DNA of 33,711 nt from NCBI GenBank assembly GCA_024275115.1, contig JAJRZT010000083.1:1-33711 (forward strand). Reading direction: 5' to 3'. This DNA comes from Gammaproteobacteria bacterium. GTDB lineage: Bacteria > Pseudomonadota > Gammaproteobacteria > UBA6429 > Thiohalophilaceae. How positions within the stretch are numbered: position 1 is the stretch's first letter; each line of letters begins with the position of its first letter. The translations under genes and the position numbers were made by a program. Under the pieces are notes generated by a model that saw nothing but the letters and a program-made list of their open reading frames with translations, made no database searches and had not been told where the DNA came from. Positions 1 through 6,982 of the stretch are shown one piece after another.

Positions 1-110
1 TAAAAACGATCAAAGTGCGCAGCAGAGGTTTCCGTAACAAGAAACGATTTGCCAATGCTATCTACTTTCACCTTGGTGGACTTGATCTCTATCCTGAGGG
101 TGTAAGATGA
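1..110 (+). mobile_element. 3' end of a transposase gene, probably ISL3 family (partial)
   Basis: An open frame enters from the left edge (codons in phase with base 3) and stops at the TGA ending at 110. It encodes about 35 residues, with the run RSRGFRNKKRFANAIYFHLG near the end. This basic and aromatic C-terminus resembles ISL3-type transposases as I remember them. The family call is supported by the sequence right after the stop, whose outer end reads GGCTCTTC on the minus strand, as ISL3 terminal repeats do. The catalytic DDE part lies outside the window, so activity cannot be judged. Confidence 0.6.
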
Positions 111-111
111 A

Positions 112-139
112 ATCTACCCACCCGATCAGGGGAAGAGCC
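112..139. repeat. Putative terminal inverted repeat (right end) of the ISL3-like element
   Basis: Directly after the transposase stop, the sequence up to base 139, read on the minus strand, begins GGCTCTTCCCCTGATCGGG. The GGCTCTT tip is the usual form of ISL3-family ends. The left copy is outside the window, so the inverted-repeat relation is inferred. The bases after 139 would hold one copy of the target duplication. Confidence 0.45.
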
Positions 140-154
140 AATTTATCAAAGGCT

Positions 155-190
155 GAAAAAAAGCCCCTATTGCAAAGGACGGGCTTTATT
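155..190 (-). terminator. Rho-independent terminator of the zinc-ribbon gene
   Basis: The arms AAAGCCC (160-166) and GGGCTTT (181-187) can pair. On the minus strand the hairpin is followed by a run of seven T. It sits about 25 bases after the stop of the minus-strand gene at 212-406. Confidence 0.65.
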
Positions 191-211
191 AATACCTGGC
201 TCAGGCTTCGT

Positions 212-406
212 TTACTTTACGTTCACCATATCCTGCCCGCAACACATTGGTGATTTTACTTTGCCGTGCCCGTCCGGGCATTCTGAAACATGCACGTCAT
301 GTCCATCATCGGCCGCAATCGTGCCATGCACCAGTTCCTTGTCACACTGGCCACAGGTCATCGAGCCAATCGTCATTCCACATTTTTCACATTTGTAAGC
401 TGCCAT
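212..406 (-). CDS. Small zinc-ribbon protein
   Basis: A 64-residue protein of unknown function. It has CxxC knuckles at its N-terminus (CEKC, then CGQC), a third single Cys in SECPDGHG, and a C-terminal CC pair in PMCCGQDM. This is enough for one or two tetrahedral zinc sites, so a rubredoxin-like or zinc-ribbon fold is likely. No signal peptide or membrane segment is visible, so it is probably cytoplasmic. A GGAG ribosome binding site lies just upstream of the ATG, and a strong hairpin terminator follows, so it looks like a single-gene transcript. I do not recognise a specific role. Confidence 0.7.
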   Translation of the reverse strand: MAAYKCEKCGMTIGSMTCGQCDKELVHGTIAADDGHDVHVSECPDGHGKVKSPMCCGQDMVNVK

Positions 407-511
407 TTTATTCTCCAGTTAATCGGTTGTATTTTACTTCTGAGTATAGGCGATTACTTCCGGCAGCAGCAGAATCTCCGTTACTAAAACCACCTATTTT
501 GCAGCTATATT

Positions 512-549
512 AAAGCAGCAAAGCCACCGCTATTTATTGCTGCTTTTTT
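512..549 (+). terminator. Strong intrinsic terminator with no annotated upstream gene
   Basis: AAAGCAGCAA (512-521) pairs perfectly with TTGCTGCTTT (537-546) and a T-run follows on the plus strand. No plus-strand gene lies upstream within the window, since the neighbour at 212-406 runs the other way. It therefore ends either read-through from the IS element or a short untranslated transcript from 407-511. It also covers the ATG at 537, which argues against that ATG as the start of the next gene. Confidence 0.55.
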
Positions 550-638
550 ATACAAAGCCGCCTATACTTTGGTGTCACTTGTCTATGAAAGGGATTTTTC
601 TACGCATAGCCCCGTTACACATATTGGTGGAAGTTATT

Positions 639-1499
639 TTGGAGTTAAACATTTTAAACCCTCGCTCACTTACCCTGGCACTGCTATTTACCGCTATGCA
701 AACGACAGGGTTTGCCCAACCCCAGGCGTTTATTCAACCCAAACAGGCGGTGCCTGCACCCGCCAAAGATTTGAGTTCAGTCTTTATTGTTGACTGTAAA
801 ACAAAAGGAGAATACGGCCTTTATTCCTACTTCCTCTTTCCACGACAACCCGTTTTTAACGCGCACACCCGTGCCATCGAACAAACCGAACAGTTGCTAC
901 GTAAAATCCATAAACTAAAACAACGCTACATTAATACCGCTGCAAACAAGCAACAGACTTTTTATATACCGGTTTCTTTTGAACCACAGAGCTGGGTAAT
1001 ACAACCGGCAGAAGATGATTACAATGCTGCTGCACGCTGGGTAGTACGCAATTTTGACCATCGGTGCGCTAAGGAATTGCTCGCTGCTTTTCCCCAAATA
1101 AACAATGCCGGTCCCTATATCCTGTCCAGCACCCGAAAGCTCCGGCAGAAATCACCCTGGCGAATGCCGGTACTCACGCAAGATTTTTCTAATATCGAAC
1201 TCAGTGAGTCAAACTACTGGGTTGACACTTTCTTTAAAAAAAGCTGGCAAACCCGCTCGTGGGGAAACAGAGATCTGCTGAATTTGCGCAAAAATATGCA
1301 GGCACTTTTGTTTAACTACAACCAGCAACAACAAAATAATGCACCTCTTTCTGACGATCAAAAGGTATCAGCAAAGCCGGTAAAAATAGAGCCTGGCGTA
1401 AGCTACCCCGTTAATAAAACAACAACCCGAACTGAAATTAACCCCTACCTTGATAAAATAACCATTCAACTCAAAAGGGATAAACACGTTAAAAACTAG
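639..1499 (+). CDS. Exported protein of unknown function (start uncertain)
   Basis: An unrecognised protein of about 286 residues. The open frame reaches back to an ATG at 537, but that ATG lies inside a terminator hairpin and the next ATG (585) has no visible ribosome binding site. From the TTG at 639, preceded by GGTGGAAG, the protein begins with a good Sec signal peptide: a short polar part, a hydrophobic core (LTLALLFTAM), then a cleavage-like GFA-Q near residue 24. GTG 627 and a rare ATT 651 after TTGGAG are alternatives. The mature part is mixed helix and strand with many Gln and Asn, two Cys (DCK and RCAKE), and a polar C-terminal tail. It was probably acting in the periplasm. There is no operon partner and the function is unknown. 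Confidence 0.6.
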   Translation: MELNILNPRSLTLALLFTAMQTTGFAQPQAFIQPKQAVPAPAKDLSSVFIVDCKTKGEYGLYSYFLFPRQPVFNAHTRAIEQTEQLLRKIHKLKQRYINTAANKQQTFYIPVSFEPQSWVIQPAEDDYNAAARWVVRNFDHRCAKELLAAFPQINNAGPYILSSTRKLRQKSPWRMPVLTQDFSNIELSESNYWVDTFFKKSWQTRSWGNRDLLNLRKNMQALLFNYNQQQQNNAPLSDDQKVSAKPVKIEPGVSYPVNKTTTRTEINPYLDKITIQLKRDKHVKN

Positions 1500-2032
1500 C
1501 ACCTATTTGGGACTACAAAACTTCCCCCATATACAGCCTTAAAATCCGGTTTGTAAACGTAGCGGCAAAATAACGAAAATCGCTTTTAACAAATTGAAAA
1601 TGAAATACAAGCGCTTTATTGTGTTTTTTTTGAATGTTATTCACAGCTAATATAGATTTATTTTTAAGCCACTACTTTTGCCTGCGCACAGCGACATATA
1701 AACAATAAAAGCCTATAAAAACAATGCAACCATTTGATTATAATGAATATATTTTAAGATGGTCAATTTTTAACCATTGTAACAAAAGTGTAGCACTGAC
1801 GCGGACTTTGCTTCTATTACCCCATTTCATCCACAAAGTTATCCACAGGAATTGTGGATAAGGCGGGGCATTACCAAACAACAATACCTTAGCCAGTTTA
1901 TCCTAGAATTTACCTTAAAATAATATTATAACTTACTTTTAAATGGCGAAATTATGGCCTGTTTTGTACCATTACTCAGTAAAACCAGACAAAGCTGTTC
2001 AGCATTGCAAAACTTCGTTAACGTAACGCTCC
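1500..2032. other. 530-bp AT-rich intergenic region upstream of priA
   Basis: No gene-like frame is seen. The stretch is AT-rich throughout, with A/T tracts around 1610-1780 and 1910-1960, and holds a cluster of DnaA-box matches described separately. No clear priA promoter or ribosome binding site could be assigned. Confidence 0.6.
1637..1861. promoter_or_regulatory. Cluster of DnaA-box matches, including an inverted perfect pair
   Basis: TTATCCACA at 1839-1847 is the perfect consensus DnaA box. Five bases on, 1853-1861 is its exact inverse (TGTGGATAA). TCATCCACA at 1827-1835 differs by one base, and TTATTCACA at 1637-1645 fits TTWTNCACA. The surrounding DNA is AT-rich. Such clusters mark replication origins or DnaA-controlled promoters, and priA, a replication-restart helicase gene, begins 170 bases downstream. 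The boxes are seen directly; their role is inferred. Confidence 0.5.
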
Positions 2033-4348
2033 ATGCAAGACTCTCTTTTTAGCTCAGATCAGGGATCTCAGAACCCACACCCCAAAAAACCGGCCAGGAA
2101 TGTACTCACAATCCAGGTTGCGGTTCCCAAACCACTACGCTCACTTTTTGATTATCGGGTAACACCGCAACAACTCGCTAAACTGCAAGCCGGTATGCGG
2201 GTAAAAGTTCCCTTTGGCCGACAGCAGCTCGTTGGTGTTGTTATCCATACCGATAAAACCAGTCACTATGCTGGGCATAAATTAAAGCCCATCGTCGATA
2301 TTATCGATGACTCTCCTTGTTTAGCCTGCAACATTTTAGAATTATTACAATGGGTAAGCCGCTACTACCAGCACCCCATCGGTGAGGTGTTCTCGCATGC
2401 TTTGCCCGCATTACTGCGGCAGGGAAAGCCCCTGTTACCGGTAACGGAAAATGCATGGCAGCTAACCGAACAAGGCCGTAACACCGAGCCAGAAACTCTG
2501 GGTCGCGCAATCAAACAACGCCAGCTCCTGGACTTTCTAAAGCAGGCAACTAACAACAATAATGCCATGCAAACAACCACCCAGCTAAACCAGCAATGGG
2601 GCAACTGGCGCGATGCAATGCGCCGTCTGGAAGAAAAGGGCTTGGTAACACAAACCCGGCAAACATCCATTTTTTCTAATGTATTAAAACCAACAGCAAG
2701 CGCATTGCATACATTAAATGCAGAACAGCAGCAGGCCGCCGACACCATTAGCGCAACGCCTGGCCAGCACAACGCTTTTTTGCTCGAAGGCATTACTGGC
2801 AGCGGTAAAACCGAAGTCTATATGCAGGTCATCATTGATGTGCTCAAGCGAGGGCAACAAGTATTAGTGCTGGTGCCTGAAATTGGCCTTACCCCGCAAC
2901 TGGTTGAACGCTTTGAACGCCATCTCCATACCCATGTTGCCGTTTTGCATTCGTCAATGAATGACACCGAGCGGTTAAATAACTGGCTAGCCGTGCAAGA
3001 TGCGAATGATGACAGCCGCGCCCGTGTGCTAATCGGCACTCGCTCAGCCGTGTTCACGCCATTTAAAAATTTAGGTTTAATTTTAATTGACGAAGAACAC
3101 GATCTGTCTTTAAAACAACAGGACGGCCTGCGTTATTCTGCACGTGACGTGGCCATTATGCGCGCCCACAGTGCCAATATACCTATTATACTAGGCTCGG
3201 CAACACCCAGCCTCGAAACCTTATACAATGCACAGCAACAGCGATACACCCACCTGCAATTAAAGCAACGAGCCGGTGATGCCATTCTGCCGGACATTTA
3301 TTTACTCGATGTACGCAGCCAGAAGCTGGAACACGGTTTATCGGCACAACTCATTCAACGTATACGCGCGCATCTGGAACAAGGTAATCAGGCCTTGTTG
3401 TTTTTAAACCGGCGCGGCTTTGCGCCAGTGTTAATGTGCTACGAATGCGGTTGGCTATCGCATTGCCCCCGCTGTGATGCCTACCTGACCCTGCATCAAC
3501 GCGCCCAACAATTACGTTGCCACCACTGCGGTACAGAAACACGTATTCCCCATGCCTGCCCCGACTGCCAAAGTAACGGCAACCAGAGCGAGCTGAACCC
3601 CGTTGGTCTCGGCACTGAGCGCGTTGAAGAGGCACTGGCCGATTTATTTCCTGATAAAACCATCTTACGAATCGACCGCGACAGCACCCGCAAAAAAGGC
3701 GAGCTGGAAGACAAGCTGCAACAAGCTAAAGATGGCAATATTGATATTCTGCTGGGCACCCAAATGCTGGCCAAAGGCCATCACTTTCCGCGCGTCACAC
3801 TGGTGGGGATTTTAAGTGCCGACCAGGGTTTATACAGCGCCGACTTCCGCGCCAGCGAACGCATGGGGCAACTGATATTACAGGTTGCAGGCAGAGCAGG
3901 GCGTGAACAACAAAAAGGCGAAGTGCTTATCCAGACCTGCCACCCCGAAAATCCCTTGCTGCAAGACCTACAACACCACAGCTACCCGGATTTTTGTAAA
4001 GACTTATTCAGTGAACGCGAACAGGCCATGTTGCCGCCCTACACTTACCACGTACTGATCCGTGCCGAAGCAATGGATGAAAATGCCCCCATTGAATTTT
4101 TAACAGCCGCTAAAAATAGCCGCCCGGCGATTGCCAATAAAGATCCAGACAGTGTTGAAATTTTTGGCCCCTTCCCCGCCCCCATGACCCGTCGTGCCGG
4201 GCGTTATCGTTACCAAATGTTGTGTCAGTCAACTAACCGAAATGACTTGCAACAACTTCTGTACCACTGGTTACCACTTATCGAAAAATCACCCAACCGT
4301 AATAAAGTAAGGTGGTCGGTAGATGTGGATCCGCAGGAGATGTTTTAA
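2033..4348 (+). CDS. priA: Primosomal protein N' (replication restart helicase PriA)
   Basis: A superfamily 2 DNA helicase that recognises stalled forks and reloads the replisome through PriB/DnaT/DnaC. The N-terminal DNA-binding domain begins near residue 24 (VAVPKPLRSLFDYRV). The helicase core has Walker A GITGSGKTE at about 253-261 and Walker B DEEH at about 353-356. The zinc-binding Cys clusters follow (CYECG from about 469, then CPRC, CHHCG and CPDC), with the motif VI region GRAGRE further on. At 771 residues it is somewhat longer than E. coli PriA (732). The extra part is a polar 23-residue N-terminal extension, and no in-frame ATG or GTG lies nearer the conserved domain. The ribosome binding site before the ATG is weak. 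It is intact and stands alone, with DnaA boxes upstream. Confidence 0.97.
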   Translation: MQDSLFSSDQGSQNPHPKKPARNVLTIQVAVPKPLRSLFDYRVTPQQLAKLQAGMRVKVPFGRQQLVGVVIHTDKTSHYAGHKLKPIVDIIDDSPCLACNILELLQWVSRYYQHPIGEVFSHALPALLRQGKPLLPVTENAWQLTEQGRNTEPETLGRAIKQRQLLDFLKQATNNNNAMQTTTQLNQQWGNWRDAMRRLEEKGLVTQTRQTSIFSNVLKPTASALHTLNAEQQQAADTISATPGQHNAFLLEGITGSGKTEVYMQVIIDVLKRGQQVLVLVPEIGLTPQLVERFERHLHTHVAVLHSSMNDTERLNNWLAVQDANDDSRARVLIGTRSAVFTPFKNLGLILIDEEHDLSLKQQDGLRYSARDVAIMRAHSANIPIILGSATPSLETLYNAQQQRYTHLQLKQRAGDAILPDIYLLDVRSQKLEHGLSAQLIQRIRAHLEQGNQALLFLNRRGFAPVLMCYECGWLSHCPRCDAYLTLHQRAQQLRCHHCGTETRIPHACPDCQSNGNQSELNPVGLGTERVEEALADLFPDKTILRIDRDSTRKKGELEDKLQQAKDGNIDILLGTQMLAKGHHFPRVTLVGILSADQGLYSADFRASERMGQLILQVAGRAGREQQKGEVLIQTCHPENPLLQDLQHHSYPDFCKDLFSEREQAMLPPYTYHVLIRAEAMDENAPIEFLTAAKNSRPAIANKDPDSVEIFGPFPAPMTRRAGRYRYQMLCQSTNRNDLQQLLYHWLPLIEKSPNRNKVRWSVDVDPQEMF

Positions 4349-4360
4349 ACACCCTAAAAA

Positions 4361-4425
4361 GTGACAAATATACGTACATGTACTATAATAAGTACCTATA
4401 TTCACATCGATAAGAGATTTTTATA
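4361..4425 (+). promoter_or_regulatory. Promoter and probable autoregulatory operator of yefM-yoeB
   Basis: GTGACA (4361-4366) and TATAAT (4384-4389) are separated by the ideal 17 bases. GTAC repeats surround and overlap the -10 box (GTACATGTAC, then AGTAC after it). In YefM-YoeB and Phd-type systems the antitoxin binds such palindromes to repress its own operon; that it does so here is inferred. Confidence 0.6.
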
Positions 4426-4680
4426 ATGGATACAATGAGTTATTCAGCATTTCGAAATAAGCTAGCCTCAATAATAGATAAAGTAAACGAAGATCATCAA
4501 CCAGTTTTAATTACTCGCCAAAATGGCAAACCCGCCATTTTGATGTCTGTTGAGGATTTTAAATCGTATGAAGAAACCGCTTATTTAATGGCAAGCCCTA
4601 AAAATGCTGAACGTTTAAACCGTGCAATTGATGAGCTGGAATCTGGCCGTAGCCAGCAAAAGGAGCTCATTGACGAATGA
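4426..4680 (+). CDS. yefM: Antitoxin of the YefM/Phd family
   Basis: An 84-residue antitoxin that should fold its N-terminus into a dimeric DNA-binding domain and use its acidic C-terminal part to wrap and block the YoeB toxin. The family signature is clear: SYSAFRNKLASIIDKVNEDH, then VLITRQNGKPAILMS, then EETAYLMASPKNAERL. Size is typical of the family. The start at 4426 (MDTMSYS) or 4435 are both possible. The gene overlaps the toxin gene by four bases (ATGA), which couples their translation. It is preceded by a strong promoter with palindromes over the -10 box, as expected for self-repression. Confidence 0.95.
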   Translation: MDTMSYSAFRNKLASIIDKVNEDHQPVLITRQNGKPAILMSVEDFKSYEETAYLMASPKNAERLNRAIDELESGRSQQKELIDE

Positions 4681-4931
4681 CTATTTCATGGGCAAAGGAC
4701 GCCTGGGACGACTACCTGTACTGGCAACAAACCGACAAAAAAATTCTTAAGCGTATCAATAAACTTATAAAAGAAATTGCTCGTCAGCCTTTTATTGGCA
4801 TCGGCGATCCCGAACCATTAAAACACAACTGGACAGGCTACTGGTCCAGGCGTATTAACCGAGAACATCGGCTTGTATATAAAGTGAAGGATAAACAAAT
4901 TCTAATCGCACAGTGTCGCTATCACTATTAA
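4677..4931 (+). CDS. yoeB: Ribosome-dependent mRNA endonuclease toxin YoeB
   Basis: An 84-residue RelE-superfamily toxin, the same length as E. coli YoeB. It binds the ribosomal A site and cuts mRNA, stopping translation, until neutralised by YefM. The three catalytic residues of E. coli YoeB fall at identical numbers here: Glu46 (DPEPLK), Arg65 (REHRLVYK) and His83 (the penultimate residue). The toxin is therefore predicted to be active, which makes retention of the antitoxin essential. It is second in the two-gene operon and is followed by a long hairpin shared with the convergent gene at 5107. Confidence 0.95.
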   Translation: MTISWAKDAWDDYLYWQQTDKKILKRINKLIKEIARQPFIGIGDPEPLKHNWTGYWSRRINREHRLVYKVKDKQILIAQCRYHY

Positions 4932-5044
4932 ACCCTCGAGGCCAGCCATATCCTGCTGCCTGACACTAAATGACATTGTGATACATGGATAACTATACGT
5001 ATGTGAATTTTAATTAAAGCTTAAATTATTCGTGAACAGAAAAT

Positions 5045-5098
5045 AGGTTCCAGAGAGCTATTAATTCTAATATTAGAGGATATTGCTCTCTGGAACCT
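5045..5098. terminator. Long inverted repeat, probable bidirectional terminator
   Basis: AGGTTCCAGAGAGC (5045-5058) is perfectly inverted at 5085-5098, and the 26-base loop holds a smaller palindrome (CTAATATTAG). It lies between convergent genes (yoeB on plus, the 5107 gene on minus) with T-rich DNA on both sides. It may instead be a repeat element of its own. Confidence 0.55.
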
Positions 5099-5106
5099 GT
5101 TTTACT

Positions 5107-5481
5107 TTAATCAAAAAAACCAAAATGACTTAATAATATAAGAGCAAACATCAACAAAACAGAAAAAACCCACGTGACATAAAATATAACCGCCAAAGCT
5201 CTGTCAAACATTGTTGTATGCTTATAAAGTAAATCTGCATTGGCATACAAACCACCAAGCAAGTTATTACGAAATTTTCTGTTTAACCAACGGGGAAAAG
5301 CCAAAGCACCTGCCACGTTAAGAATATCCCAGCCACTCATAAACTCAGTTCCTAATTCATCTTTCGTTTGTGGATTTTTCCTTAACTTTCGTACTGTAAC
5401 CTGGCCAAGTACAACATAGAGCAGCATCGCAACAAATATTCCTGACAAGGAAATTGCAAAGAGTATTAATTCTGTATTCAT
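5107..5481 (-). CDS. Two-helix membrane protein, putative immunity protein (copy 3)
   Basis: A 124-residue inner-membrane protein with a hydrophobic helix at about 5-27, a basic and polar middle, and a second helix near 95-118. The segment GQVTVRKLRKNP followed by SGWDILNVA is shared with the proteins encoded at 5911-6288 and 6608-6982. The middle after residue 62 (RWLNRKFRNN) is very different from the other two, which are alike there. Its start codon overlaps the stop of the 77-residue hydrophobic module upstream by four bases (ATGA). By position and topology I infer an immunity protein against that pore-like module. No named family was recognised. Confidence 0.7.
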   Translation of the reverse strand: MNTELILFAISLSGIFVAMLLYVVLGQVTVRKLRKNPQTKDELGTEFMSGWDILNVAGALAFPRWLNRKFRNNLLGGLYANADLLYKHTTMFDRALAVIFYVTWVFSVLLMFALILLSHFGFFD

Positions 5482-5711
5482 AACCCTATTAATTTTTCCA
5501 TCACTTTATCATACAACTCTCCTGCATTATTTTTAGTATAGTTATTAAAGCCTATAGATGTAACAGCAGCTGTACCAGCAACAAAAAGCCCACCCACTAT
5601 CAGGCCGCTCCAACCAAAGGGCGTCGCAAAAACGAGTAATGCCAGCCCACCTTTAACTGTAAGGAGACCTGCTGTAGCACTCGCCGCAAAACTACTCGAC
5701 TCAATAAACAA
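5478..5711 (-). CDS. Orphan C-terminal toxin-like module (copy 3), Gly-rich hydrophobic
   Basis: Seventy-seven residues matching the C-terminus of the effector-like protein at 6979-7614, at exactly the same length. Two hydrophobic, glycine-rich segments (GGLALLVFATPFGW, GLIVGGLFVAGTAAV) form a likely helical hairpin, followed by a short polar tail (NNAGELYDKVMEKL). The only start is a TTG that corresponds to an internal Leu codon in the full-length gene. It has GGGAG upstream, so it may or may not be translated. The reading in front of it is broken by unrelated DNA. The variable segment at residues 12-19 differs from copies 1 and 2, as its partner gene does. Probably a silent orphan toxin tip. 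Confidence 0.6.
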   Translation of the reverse strand: MFIESSSFAASATAGLLTVKGGLALLVFATPFGWSGLIVGGLFVAGTAAVTSIGFNNYTKNNAGELYDKVMEKLIGL

Positions 5712-5882
5712 ATCCCGCTCCCAGAAAGCGAAAAGGGGTCAAGTAACTTGTTTAAGAATACTTTCAATCAAACTATCCATTTTTCTCGAAAATCGACTAT
5801 CGTCATGTTTCTTTTCTCGGATCTGATGGGTAATGTATTTTACTTCCTCCTTAAAGTAATCATTTTAGGTTCAAAAAGGCAA
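5712..5882 (-). other. Unrelated insert with a headless 40-codon coding fragment
   Basis: This replaces most of the homology arm seen in front of the other two modules. On the minus strand it holds an open frame with no start codon that includes KEEVKYITHQIREKKHDD and ends ILKQVT. A strong AAGGAGG lies at its beginning without a matching start codon. It looks like the tail of some displaced gene. I do not recognise it. Confidence 0.35.
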
Positions 5883-5910
5883 AGTCATGGCATCTGACAA
5901 GAAACTATTA

Positions 5911-6288
5911 CTACTCTGCAAAAACACCCGCTAAATCTAACAACATCAACACAAGAACAGATAAACCCGTTCCCATAAAAAGCCAATAAAACACTGCACC
6001 TAAAATATGGTCAAGCTTGTTGGTGTTTTCCCTAATAATGCGGGAGTCCGCTTCCATAAACGCAAGTGGGCTGTTTTCAATTCGCTTAAGCCATGAACGT
6101 GGTAAGGCCAATGCACTGGCAACATTCAAAATATCCCAGCCACTCACAAGCTCACCACCCAGCGCATCTTTTGTTACAGGGTTTTTACGGAGTTTACGAA
6201 CCGTAACTTGACCAAAAATAACAAATAAAATACAAGCTATAAAACCAAAAACAGCAAAAACTGCCAGCAACATCGAAAATAAGCTCAT
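5911..6288 (-). CDS. Two-helix membrane protein, putative immunity protein (copy 2)
   Basis: A 125-residue inner-membrane protein with the same layout as the genes at 5107 and 6608: a first helix at about 5-27, the conserved GQVTVRKLRKNP and SGWDILNVA segment, and a C-terminal helix. Its middle (SWLKRIENSPLAFMEADSR) is nearly the same as in the 6608 gene and unlike the 5107 gene. Its start overlaps the stop of the module at 6285 by four bases. It is inferred to protect the inner membrane against the cognate hydrophobic module. It is followed by a 24-base sequence repeated after the 6608 gene. Confidence 0.7.
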   Translation of the reverse strand: MSLFSMLLAVFAVFGFIACILFVIFGQVTVRKLRKNPVTKDALGGELVSGWDILNVASALALPRSWLKRIENSPLAFMEADSRIIRENTNKLDHILGAVFYWLFMGTGLSVLVLMLLDLAGVFAE

Positions 6289-6518
6289 CGAGCACCCAAT
6301 GATTTCATTATTGAATCATACCAGCCACCAGCATTATTTTTTATTCCACTATTCACTCCAGATGCTGCATAAGCCGCTGACCCTGCTACTGCCAGCCCTC
6401 CTACAATCAACCCCGCCCAGCCAAGGGGCGTTGCAAAAACGAGCAACTTCAGGCCACCCGTAACAATAGATGTAGCCATCAATGCACTCGCCGCAAAACT
6501 ACTCGACTCAATAAACAA
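6285..6518 (-). CDS. Orphan C-terminal toxin-like module (copy 2), Gly-rich hydrophobic
   Basis: Seventy-seven residues, co-linear with the end of the 6979-7614 protein and of equal length. The hydrophobic pair (GGLKLLVFATPLGW, GLIVGGLAVAGSAAY) is kept and the tail differs (VNSGIKNNAGGWYDSIMKS). The similarity continues upstream in the same frame for about 25 codons (HNSYQAGRHWERDL) until a TGA, so this is a cut-off C-terminus and not a free-standing gene. The TTG start is an internal Leu codon of the full-length gene. Classic orphan toxin modules look like this and are usually not expressed unless recombined. Confidence 0.62.
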   Translation of the reverse strand: MFIESSSFAASALMATSIVTGGLKLLVFATPLGWAGLIVGGLAVAGSAAYAASGVNSGIKNNAGGWYDSIMKSLGAR

Positions 6519-6607
6519 ATCCCGCTCCCAGTGCCGGCCTGCTTGATAGCTATTATGAATACATCCAACACGGCCACCGAAGTCATGTCATCTGACAAGA
6601 AACTTTG

Positions 6608-6982
6608 TTACTCAAAAAACCCAATAGAACTTGCTAATGCTAATAGAGGAGCAGCAAGTCCAGTCGTCATTAAAAGCCAATAAAATATGGCTCCTAAAAT
6701 GTGATCAAACTTATTCGTGTTTTCTCTAATAACTCTAGAGTTTGCTTCCATAAAAGCAAGCGGGCTATTTTCGATTCGCTTAAGCCATGAACTCGGAAGT
6801 GCTAAGGCTTGCGCAACATTAATAATATCCCAGCCACTAGCAAACTCAATACCTAAATCTTCTTTTGTCTTTGGATTTTTTCGCAATTTGCGCACAGTAA
6901 TTTGGCCAAACAAAATGAACAATACCATCGTTAAAAATGCACAAAACAGGATCCATGCAAAAATAACCCCTTCTATATTCAT
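6608..6982 (-). CDS. Two-helix membrane protein, putative immunity protein (copy 1)
   Basis: A 124-residue inner-membrane protein placed directly after the full-length effector-like gene, with a four-base ATGA overlap, so the two are translationally coupled. Hydrophobic helices lie near residues 5-27 and 95-118, joined by a polar stretch with the shared GQITVRKLRKNP and SGWDIINVA segments. As partner of the intact protein, it should be the working immunity protein. The two-helix membrane topology fits protection against a membrane-inserting toxin, as known for immunity proteins of pore-forming bacteriocins and type VI effectors. No family name was recognised. Confidence 0.7.
   Translation of the reverse strand: MNIEGVIFAWILFCAFLTMVLFILFGQITVRKLRKNPKTKEDLGIEFASGWDIINVAQALALPSSWLKRIENSPLAFMEANSRVIRENTNKFDHILGAIFYWLLMTTGLAAPLLALASSIGFFE

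Noticed and set aside
2365-2793. Minus-strand frame of 142 codons inside priA
   Set aside because: A shadow of the well-conserved PriA frame. Its Cys- and Arg-rich product has no recognisable domain.
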